NCBI GenBank assembly: GCA_900554205.1
Contig: USGM01000134.1
Span: 1-7,340 of the forward strand
DNA length: 7,340 nt
Direction of reading: 5' to 3'
Source: an uncultured Lachnospiraceae bacterium
Lineage (GTDB): Bacteria > Bacillota > Clostridia > Lachnospirales > Lachnospiraceae
A program made the position numbers and the translations under genes. Shown here piece by piece: positions 1 to 6,388 of the stretch (the stretch's first letter is position 1; the number at the start of each line of letters is the position of its first letter). The notes below the pieces were generated by a model, which saw nothing but the letters and a program-made list of their open reading frames with translations, ran no database searches and was not told the DNA's origin.

Positions 1-115
1 CCAAGGAAAGCATAACATCCCCGAAGCATTTTTTCAACTGTTTTATTCTATTGAGTCAGCGTTGTTCTTTTCCTATAAAATTGTTAGATTTTTGATAGTT
101 TGTCAATTTTTTTAC

Positions 116-514
116 TTATTTCTTTCCTGAATCAGGCAAGGTTGTAAAATTCAGTCCATATTTTCTCTGCATTGCTTCCAGTACTTTAGGATTCTCCAGC
201 TGTACTATCTTGTCCTCATCTCCCCCGGCTGTCATTCTGGGAATCAGGGTCAGCAGCGTACTTCTTTCCGCAACTCTGGCGTTATCATCATGCAATAACT
301 CTTTCATGTACTCCGTCCTCGTATACACATCTAGCCGGATCGGCTTGCCATTTGTTGTGTACCGGAATTGCCGCTCCGTCTGAACGTCTTCCAGTTCTCC
401 GACCGGCTGCTCTAACAGGCACTCCAAGACCTCCCGGCAAAGCTTCTTATCCTCCATCACCTTGCCAAACATGAAATCATCCGCAATCGTCAGTTCCTCA
501 TACCTTTTTGCCAT
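116..514 (-). pseudogene. Internally deleted Rpn/PD-(D/E)XK nuclease-family transposase remnant
   Basis: The 132-residue product starts like the PD-(D/E)XK 'transposase' (Rpn-type) family. The motif TIADDFMFGKVM is at residues 9-20, a leucine-rich helix follows, and the catalytic-Asp strand IRLDVY is at 59-64 (Asp62). Family members then continue for roughly 150 more residues, including the second acidic strand (E-x-Q/K). Here the sequence passes straight into a charged tail (EYMKELLHDD onwards), so the ExK half of the active site is missing. Full-length members are about 280-320 residues, so I call this a remnant with an internal deletion. The ATG at 514 is chosen because AGGAG lies at 522-526, 7 bases upstream. 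An in-frame upstream start at 556 has no such site. The intact family is linked to RecA-independent DNA mobility, but this copy is very unlikely to cut DNA. The family call is fairly sure and the exact deletion seam is not. Confidence 0.7.
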
Positions 515-703
515 TCGTACTCTCCTCACTCTTTCCGCAGGAGAATCTGTTAGCACTTACACAGAATCGAACTTCTGGCTCTCACCATGTCTTCCGCTGC
601 TCTATTATTGTCATTGGGTAACTAAGCAGGGATTTCTTTGGATTCATAGACACTAGCTTACGCCGCACAGAAATTTGAAAACAGAAAATCTGCTTATGGG
701 TAT

Positions 704-732
704 AGAATAACAGAGGATTATTTATTTGTCGA
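704..732 (-). promoter_or_regulatory. Weak SigA-like promoter upstream of the Rpn-type remnant
   Basis: Reading the minus strand, TCGACA (727-732) and TATTCT (704-709) are separated by 17 bases. They match the SigA boxes at 5/6 and 4/6 positions. The site lies just downstream of the weak terminator at 737-763, which is where a promoter for the next unit would be expected. It implies an untranslated leader of roughly 180 bases, which weakens the call. Confidence 0.3.
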
Positions 733-736
733 CATA

Positions 737-763
737 GAAAAATACCAGTTTTAGTAAATCGGT
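737..763 (-). terminator. Weak intrinsic terminator candidate after srtB
   Basis: On the minus strand a stem ACCG-A-TTT pairs with AAA-C-TGGT around an ACTA loop (one A/C mismatch, one G-U pair). It is followed by ATTTTT. The stem is short and AT-rich, so it would be a poor terminator. It lies about 170 bases beyond the srtB stop and is the only hairpin-plus-T-tract I can find before the next gene. Confidence 0.35.
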
Positions 764-930
764 CTGCATTCGTTACTGTTTAAAGACAGGCGCAAGATTT
801 GACGTTCACACTCTTCTGGCGCTTTCCCCTTATTGATGCCGCCCCCGGCTACTGTTTCAGTCTGGCTGTCTGCTGCCCGGGCTCCGTAGCCTGCAGTTCG
901 GACATTCGTTCACTCTTCTATGCCATTACA

Positions 931-1761
931 CTACTTATCTCCCTTTTCTACCAGTACCGCCTGCACATGAAACCTCAAAGACGGTTGCTTATAAACGCAA
1001 GTTGCGAGCGTGATGATTTTGTCATTCTCTGTCACCGTCATTTCTGTATCAATATTGGCATTTTTATCATCTATGCTGAAAATGGACTCCAGATAGTCCT
1101 TATAAACTGCCTTGTCTGAAAAATCAAAGCTGTAAAGCAGATGCCTGTCATCATAGTTATGGACAGCAAAAATCTTATAATGAAGCACCTTGTCCGGCAG
1201 ATAAATAATAATCTCTCTGTGTTCATCGAAGAAATCCTTGTCCTCAAATTTATGCAGCTGGGCAAACATGGTTCCATTCCTCATGTTATGCCCGTAAATC
1301 ACGGTATTGTTATCCGTAAAGTCCTTGCTATTCAGGCTCTCCGTGTAGATACATGCCGGTCTGCCGGTAGAGCCGTCGATATTGTGATTCAGATAATAGG
1401 AATCATCGGTGGGATGCTGGAGAATCGGATAATTAATATCCGTCCCCGGGATCACGATCCACGCATATACATCCGGATTTGTCTCCCATAATTCCTCAAA
1501 ATCGATCGGGATTTCCTCCTCCGGTTCCGCAGATTCAGTCACGGTTTCGCTGTCCTGTGACGCATCCGTCACTTTCTCTACCGTTGCAGGCTCCGTCTGC
1601 TGTAATTCAGCGTCGGATGACTGAGACGCCTGCGTCTCGTCCGTCTGCCGGAATATGAATTTACTGACACCGACCACGATAAGGAGCACTGCCGCCAATC
1701 CGGCAATTCCCGCAAGGATTGCTATTATTTTCTGTTTCATAGTGAACTCTTTTTTATCCAT
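931..1761 (-). CDS. srtB: Class B sortase (membrane-anchored cysteine transpeptidase)
   Basis: Sortases cut a C-terminal sorting signal and join the protein to the cell wall or another acceptor at the outer membrane face. The 276-residue product has a short basic N-terminus and a transmembrane helix at about 11-34, giving N-in/C-out topology. A Gln/Ser/Glu-rich linker runs to about 85, followed by the sortase domain. The catalytic set is complete: His158 in YGHNM, Cys255 in TLATC (the TLxTC signature) and Arg263 in SLRFHVQ. The extra helix-rich region between His and Cys and the conserved WIVIPGTDINYPILQ block (101-115) point to class B. ATG at 1761 is supported by AGGAGA at 1769-1774, 7 bases upstream. 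That site overlaps the glf stop codon, so translation is probably coupled to glf, 11 bases upstream. No NPQTN-like substrate is encoded in this window, so the target is unknown. Class B sortases can anchor haem-uptake proteins or assemble pili; nothing here chooses between these. Confidence 0.9.
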   Translation of the reverse strand: MDKKEFTMKQKIIAILAGIAGLAAVLLIVVGVSKFIFRQTDETQASQSSDAELQQTEPATVEKVTDASQDSETVTESAEPEEEIPIDFEELWETNPDVYAWIVIPGTDINYPILQHPTDDSYYLNHNIDGSTGRPACIYTESLNSKDFTDNNTVIYGHNMRNGTMFAQLHKFEDKDFFDEHREIIIYLPDKVLHYKIFAVHNYDDRHLLYSFDFSDKAVYKDYLESIFSIDDKNANIDTEMTVTENDKIITLATCVYKQPSLRFHVQAVLVEKGDK

Positions 1762-1772
1762 CTCTGTCTCTC

Positions 1773-2888
1773 CTACAGTTCCCGCGCGGCAAGCTCCAAC
1801 GCAGCCGCGATTACCTGATCCATATCGTAATACTTATACTCTCCCAGCCTTCCGCCGAAAATGGTGTTCTTCTCCTGTGCGGCAAGCTCCCGGTATGCGG
1901 CGTACAGCTTTCCGTTCTTTTCGTCGTTCACAGGGTAATACGGCTCGTCCCCCGGCTTCCACTCCGAAGAATATTCCCGGGAAATCACGGTCCTCGGCAG
2001 CTCCTGCCCTTCCGCATCCCTGCCGAACTCGAACCACTTATGCTCAATGATTCTCGTCCACGGTGTCTCCGCATCGGTGTAGTTCACAGCGGCATTTCCC
2101 TGGAAATTCGGCATATCCAGCACTTCCGTCTCAAAGCGCACGGAGCGGTACTCAAGTGCGCCGAGTCTGTAATCAAAATATGCATCGACCGGTCCTGTGT
2201 ATACGACCTTCTCCGCAATGGAATCAAGGGTAACTTTTTCCTTGAAATAATCCACATTCAACCGCACCTCAACGCCCTCCAGCATATTTTCCACCATCTG
2301 CGTATAACCGCCCACGGGGATTCCCTGAAAGAGTGCATTGAAGTAGTTATTGTCAAAGGTCAGGCGCACCGGAAGCCGCTTGATGATAAATGCCGGGAGT
2401 TCCTTGCACGGACGCCCCCACTGCTTCTCCGTATAACCCTTGATAAGCTTTTCATAGATGTCGTGGCCCACCAGCGAAATCGCCTGTTCCTCCAGATTGC
2501 GCGGCTCTGTGATCCCTGCTGCCCTTCTCTGCTCCTCGATTCTGGCTGCCGCCTCCTGCGGTGTGACAACACCCCACATTTTATTAAAGGTATACATATT
2601 GAACGGCAGCGAGTACAGCTCGCCCTTATAATTCGCCACCGGTGAGTTCGTAAAACGGTTAAATACCGCAAAACGATTAACGTAATCCCATACCTTCTTA
2701 TTGTTTGTGTGGAAAATATGTGCACCGTATTTATGTACCTGAATCCCTTCTATCGCCTCCGTGTAGACGTTGCCGGCAATATTCGGCCGCTTGTCAATCA
2801 CAAGCACCGTCTTTCCCGCCGCCTTCGCCTCGTGCGCAAATACCGCTCCGTAGAGCCCCGCCCCTACAACCAGATAATCATATTTCAT
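1773..2888 (-). CDS. glf: UDP-galactopyranose mutase
   Basis: This flavoenzyme interconverts UDP-galactopyranose and UDP-galactofuranose in the cytoplasm, supplying galactofuranose for surface glycans. The 371 residues match the usual bacterial length (about 365-390). The N-terminal Rossmann motif VVGAGLYGAV carries GxGxxG at 9-14, followed by the FAD-ribose acidic strand VLVIDKR (28-34). The family block VHKYGAHIFHT is at 51-61. TEKQWGRP (153-160) contains the flavin-proximal Trp157. Arginines sit in KRLPVR (170-175) and in WTRIIEHKW (Arg279), the latter expected to contact the substrate phosphates. The C-terminal FAD motif GGRLGEYKYYDMD is at 345-357. ATG at 2888 has AAGGGAG (2898-2904) 9 bases upstream, embedded in the last codons of the ATPase gene that ends 4 bases before. 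No galactofuranosyltransferase or other glycan gene is in the window, which is unusual since glf normally sits in polysaccharide clusters. Confidence 0.96.
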   Translation of the reverse strand: MKYDYLVVGAGLYGAVFAHEAKAAGKTVLVIDKRPNIAGNVYTEAIEGIQVHKYGAHIFHTNNKKVWDYVNRFAVFNRFTNSPVANYKGELYSLPFNMYTFNKMWGVVTPQEAAARIEEQRRAAGITEPRNLEEQAISLVGHDIYEKLIKGYTEKQWGRPCKELPAFIIKRLPVRLTFDNNYFNALFQGIPVGGYTQMVENMLEGVEVRLNVDYFKEKVTLDSIAEKVVYTGPVDAYFDYRLGALEYRSVRFETEVLDMPNFQGNAAVNYTDAETPWTRIIEHKWFEFGRDAEGQELPRTVISREYSSEWKPGDEPYYPVNDEKNGKLYAAYRELAAQEKNTIFGGRLGEYKYYDMDQVIAAALELAAREL

Positions 2889-2892
2889 GTTG

Positions 2893-4317
2893 TTACTCTC
2901 CCTTTCCGCCAGTGCCGCTCATCAACTGCGCTCTGTCTATAAGAATGACATCGTCACACCTCTGTGCCTCATGCTGAACCGCCTCCGTAAAACCCGACTT
3001 TGAAAAAAGCACGAACCATGTCTGTTCACGGTTGCTGTTAAATATATCTGCCTTCTCTCTCAGCTTCTGAAGCACCTCCAGACCGGTTTTTTCATTCCGC
3101 CATTTGCATTCGCCGACCACATAATTCCTGCCATCACTTGCAATCAGATCAATTTCTGTCTGGCTTCTTGTCGCCGGATCCGTTCCCCACCATCTGCCGA
3201 CAGCTGTAAATAAAAAGGGAAGCTTCCCTACCGCATTCAGCATACATAAATAATCGGCACATATCTTCTCGAAGACAAGCCCCATGTAATGATTATAATC
3301 CGGCTCAATCCGTTTCAGCCACACTGCCTGTCCGGCATCTGTTTCGATTAGTGTCCTGTTCGTAAACACATAACGATACCAGAAGCGAAACATAAAATCC
3401 GATATACCATAGATCGTCTTCCGCGAGGACTCCTTCTCACCAAACGGAGTTTCCTTATAGAGAATTCCGAGCTCACAGAGCGTTTTGATATATTTCAGGC
3501 ACTTTGCGGAATCCTCTCCTATCTTGTTGGATATTTCATTCGCCTTTGAATATCCTCCTGCAATCGCCTCAATGATAGCGCTATACACTCCGGGCTCCTG
3601 TACCTCCTGACGCAGGAGAAGTAATGGCTCCTCATAGAGATAGGCGGTCACTCTCAAAAATGCCCTCTTTATATTCTCCTCGAAGCTGTCGTCCTTCCGA
3701 ATCTGCTGCAAGTACAGGGGAGTGCCGCCGAATGCCCCATAAAGCTTCAGCTTATCCTCCTCCGAAAAGCCGTCCAGAAACTTTGCACTCGTCAGGTAAT
3801 GAAACGGCTTCATGTGAAGCTGTGCTGTTCTTCTGCCAAACAACGGACTCTTTGATCCAAGCACTTCCTTCTCCATAAACCCCATATAGCTGCCGCAGAG
3901 AACAATGAACAGATTACCGTTTCTGAGCTTATGATCGATCACATGCTGAAGCTCGGAAAGCAATGCCTTATTCTTTTTCACAAGATAAGGAAACTCGTCG
4001 ATAATAAGAATAAGACGTTTATCCCTCTGCCGGTCATCAATGTATGACAATGCATTTGTCCATGAAGAAAAGGGTTCCAGATTCTTCTCCCCGTAAAATT
4101 GAAAAACCAGCGCAGAAAACTTTTCCAGATTCAGTTTATTATTGCTCTGTTCAGCCGAATAGAAAATCGTGTCCTTATCTTTGCTGAATTCATTCAACAA
4201 GGTCGTTTTTCCAACACGTCTGCGACCATATAAAACAAACAGTTGGAAGCTGTTCTGCAAATATAATTCTTTCAAAGCGGCAAGCTCTTTTTCCCTTCCA
4301 ATAAAAGTCTCCTGCAT
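2893..4317 (-). CDS. Archaeal-type AAA ATPase with DUF234 PD-(D/E)XK nuclease domain
   Basis: The 474-residue product opens with FIGREKELAAL, typical of the ATPase_2/STAND-like 'archaeal ATPase' family. Walker A (GRRRVGKTT) is at 31-39 with Lys37. Walker B (LILIIDEF) is at 102-109 with Asp107-Glu108. A sensor-like strand FIVLCGS is at 137-143 and an arginine pair FGRR at 160-163. A winged-helix-like region spans about 240-305 (AIAGGYSKANEISNKIG). The C-terminal third fits DUF234, a restriction-endonuclease-like fold: Glu388-Ile-Asp390 followed by GECKW (Glu403, Lys405) gives an intact D...ExK site. These proteins are widespread and often solitary; ATP-gated DNA binding or cutting is inferred from the domains, and no cellular role is established here. 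ATG at 4317 has AGGAG at 4323-4327, 5 bases upstream. It is the first gene of a unit with glf and srtB and has its own consensus promoter. By eye it is more AT-rich than its neighbours, compatible with acquisition by transfer. Confidence 0.9.
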   Translation of the reverse strand: MQETFIGREKELAALKELYLQNSFQLFVLYGRRRVGKTTLLNEFSKDKDTIFYSAEQSNNKLNLEKFSALVFQFYGEKNLEPFSSWTNALSYIDDRQRDKRLILIIDEFPYLVKKNKALLSELQHVIDHKLRNGNLFIVLCGSYMGFMEKEVLGSKSPLFGRRTAQLHMKPFHYLTSAKFLDGFSEEDKLKLYGAFGGTPLYLQQIRKDDSFEENIKRAFLRVTAYLYEEPLLLLRQEVQEPGVYSAIIEAIAGGYSKANEISNKIGEDSAKCLKYIKTLCELGILYKETPFGEKESSRKTIYGISDFMFRFWYRYVFTNRTLIETDAGQAVWLKRIEPDYNHYMGLVFEKICADYLCMLNAVGKLPFLFTAVGRWWGTDPATRSQTEIDLIASDGRNYVVGECKWRNEKTGLEVLQKLREKADIFNSNREQTWFVLFSKSGFTEAVQHEAQRCDDVILIDRAQLMSGTGGKGE

Positions 4318-4340
4318 ACTCTCTCCTACAATCTAAATCC

Positions 4341-4363
4341 AAAGTAATTTACTTTAAAGTTAA
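4341..4363. promoter_or_regulatory. Overlapping AAAGT/ACTTT palindromes, putative operator
   Basis: Three alternating half-sites lie end to end. AAAGTAA (4341-4347) and TTACTTT (4349-4355) form a perfect 7-bp inverted repeat around one base. ACTTTAAAGT (4351-4360) is a second, perfect palindrome sharing the middle half-site. They span the predicted transcription start and abut the -10 box of the ATPase promoter, the classic position for repression. The winged-helix region of the ATPase itself, or an outside regulator, could bind here; that is inference. Confidence 0.5.
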
Positions 4364-4391
4364 TTATAGTTTACCACTCAGTCTTTGTCAA
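4363..4391 (-). promoter_or_regulatory. Perfect-consensus SigA promoter for the ATPase-glf-srtB unit
   Basis: On the minus strand TTGACA (4386-4391) and TATAAT (4363-4368) are separated by exactly 17 bases, a 12/12 match to the housekeeping consensus. The start would fall near 4356, leaving a leader of about 38 bases before the ATG at 4317. It lies between the spoVAC terminator and the ATPase gene, so the three-gene unit is transcribed independently of spoVAC. Confidence 0.88.
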
Positions 4392-4410
4392 TTCTATTCT
4401 TGAAGAACCC

Positions 4411-4439
4411 AAAAACGGGAGCAGCTTACGCCACTCCCG
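4411..4439 (-). terminator. Intrinsic terminator of spoVAC, overlapping its stop codon
   Basis: On the minus strand CGGGAGUGGC (4439-4430) pairs with GCUGCUCCCG (4425-4416) as a 10-bp stem with two G-U pairs. It is closed by a GUAA (GNRA-type) tetraloop at 4429-4426 and followed by TTTTT (4415-4411). The UAA in the loop is the spoVAC stop codon, so the terminator starts inside the coding region. It separates spoVAC from the strong promoter just downstream. Confidence 0.88.
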
Positions 4440-4914
4440 CCATATTCAGCACCCAGTAAATCAGTCCCAACAGCCAGCTTGCAAATATTCCGTACAGGAT
4501 CACCGGGCCGGCGATCGTAAAGATCTTGCACCCGATGCCGAATACCTGTCCCTCTGTCTTATACTCGATGGCAGGGGCTGCAACGCTGTTTGCAAAACCC
4601 GTGATCGGCACCAGCGCACCCGCACCGCCCCACTTTACAATCTTTGGGTAGATGCCGAAGCCCGTGAGCACCACTGACAAAAATACAAGAATCAGAGAGC
4701 ACCAGCTTCCCGCCGTCTGGTCATCCAGCCCCATGTTCCCCGCATAGTTCAAAAGGAACTGTCCGATGCAGCAGATGATGCCGCCCGTGGCGAACGCCTT
4801 CAGCATCTGTAACCACAGATTGTGCGTTGGTGTCACCTGCTTGACGTATTTCTCATAGTCCTTCTTCTGCTGCTCACTCTGCGGACTTTCGCTCTGCCCC
4901 TTGATCTCTTCCAT
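4426..4914 (-). CDS. spoVAC: Stage V sporulation protein AC (SpoVA channel subunit)
   Basis: SpoVAC is a forespore inner-membrane protein. As part of the SpoVA complex it moves calcium-dipicolinate into the developing spore and out again at germination. From the preferred start the product has 162 residues (the B. subtilis protein is 150). A charged cytoplasmic N-terminus includes the family-like YEKYVKQVTPTHN (20-32). Hydrophobic segments lie at about 41-58, 71-88 and 128-156. The signature GAGALVPITGFANSV (97-111), then APAIEYKTEG, is the core of the family. I chose ATG 4914 over ATG 4974: the forespore-type promoter would start transcription at about 4980, leaving almost no leader for 4974. 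The site before 4914 (AGAAAGG at 4927-4933) is weak and 12 bases away. No spoVAB, spoVAD or spoVAE neighbour is present, so this is an orphan or extra copy. Its stop codon lies inside its own terminator. Confidence 0.93.
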   Translation of the reverse strand: MEEIKGQSESPQSEQQKKDYEKYVKQVTPTHNLWLQMLKAFATGGIICCIGQFLLNYAGNMGLDDQTAGSWCSLILVFLSVVLTGFGIYPKIVKWGGAGALVPITGFANSVAAPAIEYKTEGQVFGIGCKIFTIAGPVILYGIFASWLLGLIYWVLNMAGVA

Positions 4915-4939
4915 CTGATTGCCATACCTTTCTTTCCGT

Positions 4940-4968
4940 CCGCCGACAGGACAGGTTCCCGTCAGCGG
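4940..4968 (-). other. 12-bp hairpin in the spoVAC 5' leader
   Basis: In the predicted leader RNA, CCGCUGAC-GGGA pairs with UCCU-GUCGGCGG around a five-base ACCUG loop. This gives 12 contiguous pairs with two G-U wobbles. No U-tract follows, so it is not a terminator. It stands between the predicted transcription start (about 4980) and the weak ribosome binding site at 4927-4933. Roles in mRNA stability or translation control are inference. Confidence 0.6.
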
Positions 4969-4986
4969 CATCAATATCTTTGCTTT

Positions 4987-5016
4987 CAGTATGACCGCTA
5001 TGGAAATTTTTTATGC
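4987..5016 (-). promoter_or_regulatory. Forespore (SigF/SigG-type) promoter of spoVAC
   Basis: On the minus strand GCATA (5016-5012) is followed after 15 bases by GGTCATACTG (4996-4987). Read as SigG, this is GCATA-N18-CATACTG, matching the remembered B. subtilis consensus GHATR-N18-CATNHTA except at the last base. Read as SigF, the -35 and the GG-containing -10 also fit well. It sits between the GH30 stop and spoVAC, so the spore gene need not rely on read-through. The boxes fit the gene's expected forespore expression. Confidence 0.72.
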
Positions 5017-5026
5017 AGATTTTTAT

Positions 5027-6361
5027 TTATTCATACCTGACTGTACGGATCGTGTGTGCCTCCGCAAGCAGATGGAAGCCCTGTCCGTTCTCACAGAGAT
5101 AGACCGGCATGTCACGGTCACTCCTGTTGAGCAAGACAACCACCCTGCTGCCGTCCGGGTTCTGGAACGCCAATGTCTCAAGCGCATCCGAATAACAGGT
5201 ATTCATGATCTGCTTTGCCCCCGGCTGGATATATCTGCTGAAATGTCCTATGTAATAATAAGACAATCTCTTCTCAATACCACCCCTGCCGTCGCACATA
5301 ATGGGCGCAGCACAGAAATTTCCGACATGGTTCGGACCGCCCTCCGCGTTCAGCAGAAGGTTCCAGTCAAAGAACGCCTCCACGCCCGCCTTGAAATTGC
5401 CGAGCATATCATGCGCATACATCTCTGCCTTCTGTACCTCTCCCGAGTCCGAGAATCGGGAATACTCCACGCAGCCCTCCGTGAAGAACAGCCGCTTTTC
5501 GGGATATGCCTTTTTCACGGCGCGGATACCGTCAAAATGATCCCCGGTATACCAGTGCATGGCAAGCCCGCTGACCGCATTTCTGCAGCCGGGCACGGTG
5601 AAGCTGTCCCTCGCACGGTCATAGAGGTTTTCCTTGTTGTGATCCCATAAAAACACCTGCACGTCATCCAGCCCCGCGCGTCTCAACGCCGGTATAAGAT
5701 AGCCCGTGGCGAAATGTCCCTCCTCCTCTGCCGTATAGATGCAGGAATCCCACGTCTGCACTGCCTCCGGCTCATTCTGGACAGTCAGATATTTTACCTT
5801 CAAGCCTTCCTCCCGCAGCTCCTGCAGGAAACGCACATAATAGCCCGCCCATAGTTCGCGGTAATCCGTCTTCAGCTTTCCTCCGTGATTCATGTCACCG
5901 TTCGTCTTCATGAATGCGGGCGGCGACCACGGGGAAACCAGAAGTCCGAAGCCCTCCGTGCCACGTCGTTCCATCGCCTTCTTCACCAGCGGAAGGATCT
6001 GCTTGCGGTCATGGGAAATATTAAAGGTCTTGAGTGCCGTATCTCCCTCTTCAATATAAGTATAGTTTCCCAGCGCAAAGTCACAGCTGTTCATATGAAG
6101 TCTGCCAAGATTATATTTCAGCCCGGACTCCCCGAAGCAGCTCTCCACAAAATCCTCCGCCGCCTCCGCCGTCAGACTGTCGTAGCACACCGCAGCAGCC
6201 TCCGTGAACGCTCCGCCGAAGCCCTCCATTGTCTGCTCCGCCAGCTCGGGATAGAGCTTCACAACATGAATGAAGTCATCCTGCGGCTGAATGTCCGCCT
6301 GCTGCTCCTCCCAGAACCTTTCCTTTTCTTTATCCGTGACAAACACTTTGATATCTTTCAT
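5027..6361 (-). CDS. Glycoside hydrolase family 30, cytoplasmic beta-glycosidase
   Basis: GH30 enzymes are retaining beta-glycosidases (glucosylceramidase-like, beta-1,6-glucanase, beta-xylosidase or xylanase by subfamily). The 444 residues form a (beta/alpha)8 barrel plus a C-terminal beta domain from about 375. Conserved blocks are GFGGAFTEA (47-55), GRLHMNSCDF with Arg87 (86-95), and SPWSPPAFMKTNGDM (143-157). The acid/base is Glu197 in VQNEPEA, followed by QTWDSCIYT. HWYTGD begins at 269, the nucleophile is Glu295 in FFTEG, and GGPNHVGNF is at 341-349. ATG 6361 is preferred over in-frame ATG 6379, because GGAGG (6367-6371) is 5 bases before the former and nothing similar precedes the latter. 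There is no signal peptide or membrane segment, so the enzyme should be intracellular. It lies 27 bases after the GH16 gene and probably shares its transcript. With that partner, beta-1,3/1,6-glucan fragments are the likely substrate, but the specificity cannot be read from sequence alone. Confidence 0.92.
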   Translation of the reverse strand: MKDIKVFVTDKEKERFWEEQQADIQPQDDFIHVVKLYPELAEQTMEGFGGAFTEAAAVCYDSLTAEAAEDFVESCFGESGLKYNLGRLHMNSCDFALGNYTYIEEGDTALKTFNISHDRKQILPLVKKAMERRGTEGFGLLVSPWSPPAFMKTNGDMNHGGKLKTDYRELWAGYYVRFLQELREEGLKVKYLTVQNEPEAVQTWDSCIYTAEEEGHFATGYLIPALRRAGLDDVQVFLWDHNKENLYDRARDSFTVPGCRNAVSGLAMHWYTGDHFDGIRAVKKAYPEKRLFFTEGCVEYSRFSDSGEVQKAEMYAHDMLGNFKAGVEAFFDWNLLLNAEGGPNHVGNFCAAPIMCDGRGGIEKRLSYYYIGHFSRYIQPGAKQIMNTCYSDALETLAFQNPDGSRVVVLLNRSDRDMPVYLCENGQGFHLLAEAHTIRTVRYE

Positions 6362-6364
6362 ATC

Positions 6365-6371
6365 CACCTCC
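6365..6371 (-). promoter_or_regulatory. Ribosome binding site deciding the GH30 start
   Basis: GGAGGTG lies just before ATG 6361 and inside the alternative upstream reading from ATG 6379. It fixes the start at 6361 and removes six residues (MASEVD) from the longest reading. Confidence 0.8.
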
Positions 6372-6388
6372 GAAGCCATCTGTCTGTC

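Larger units (their letters stand above)
515..930. other. Gene-free stretch between srtB and the Rpn-type remnant
   Basis: I see no convincing gene here on either strand. The srtB-proximal part (764-930) is GC-richer. It contains a 6-bp inverted repeat (GGCTAC at 847-852 with GTAGCC at 886-891) and a minus-strand frame with no usable start. The part nearer the remnant (515-760) is AT-rich and holds the weak terminator and promoter listed separately. The rest would be a leader of about 180 bases for the remnant. Plus-strand frames at 462-656 and 799-1119 have no ribosome binding site and overlap the minus-strand genes. Confidence 0.6.

Noticed and set aside
9..37. TTGAAA-N17-TATGCT on the minus strand near the window edge
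   Set aside because: The match is partial (5/6 and 4/6) and the gene it would serve is outside the window, so nothing can support it.
78..106. TTGACA box (101-106, minus strand) after the Rpn-type remnant
   Set aside because: No acceptable -10 box occurs at 16-18 bases, so it is not called a promoter.
555..600. tRNA-like stretch on the minus strand (GAGCAGCGG and a TTCGATT loop)
   Set aside because: The T-stem has mismatches, and there is no matching D-stem, anticodon stem or acceptor pairing; it is a chance resemblance.
847..891. GGCTAC/GTAGCC inverted repeat as a srtB terminator
   Set aside because: The arms are 33 bases apart and no T-tract follows on the minus strand.
799..1119. Plus-strand open frame of 106 codons with hydrophobic runs
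   Set aside because: Half of it overlaps the catalytic end of srtB in antisense; there is no ribosome binding site and the hydrophobic look comes from T-rich codons.
2040..2645. Plus-strand open frame of 201 codons
   Set aside because: It is antisense to glf, which has all its FAD and substrate motifs; the frame is a codon-usage shadow.
4919..5650. Plus-strand open frame of 243 codons
   Set aside because: It lies antisense to the GH30 gene and spoVAC leader, shows no family motifs and lacks a ribosome binding site; both minus-strand genes are unambiguous.
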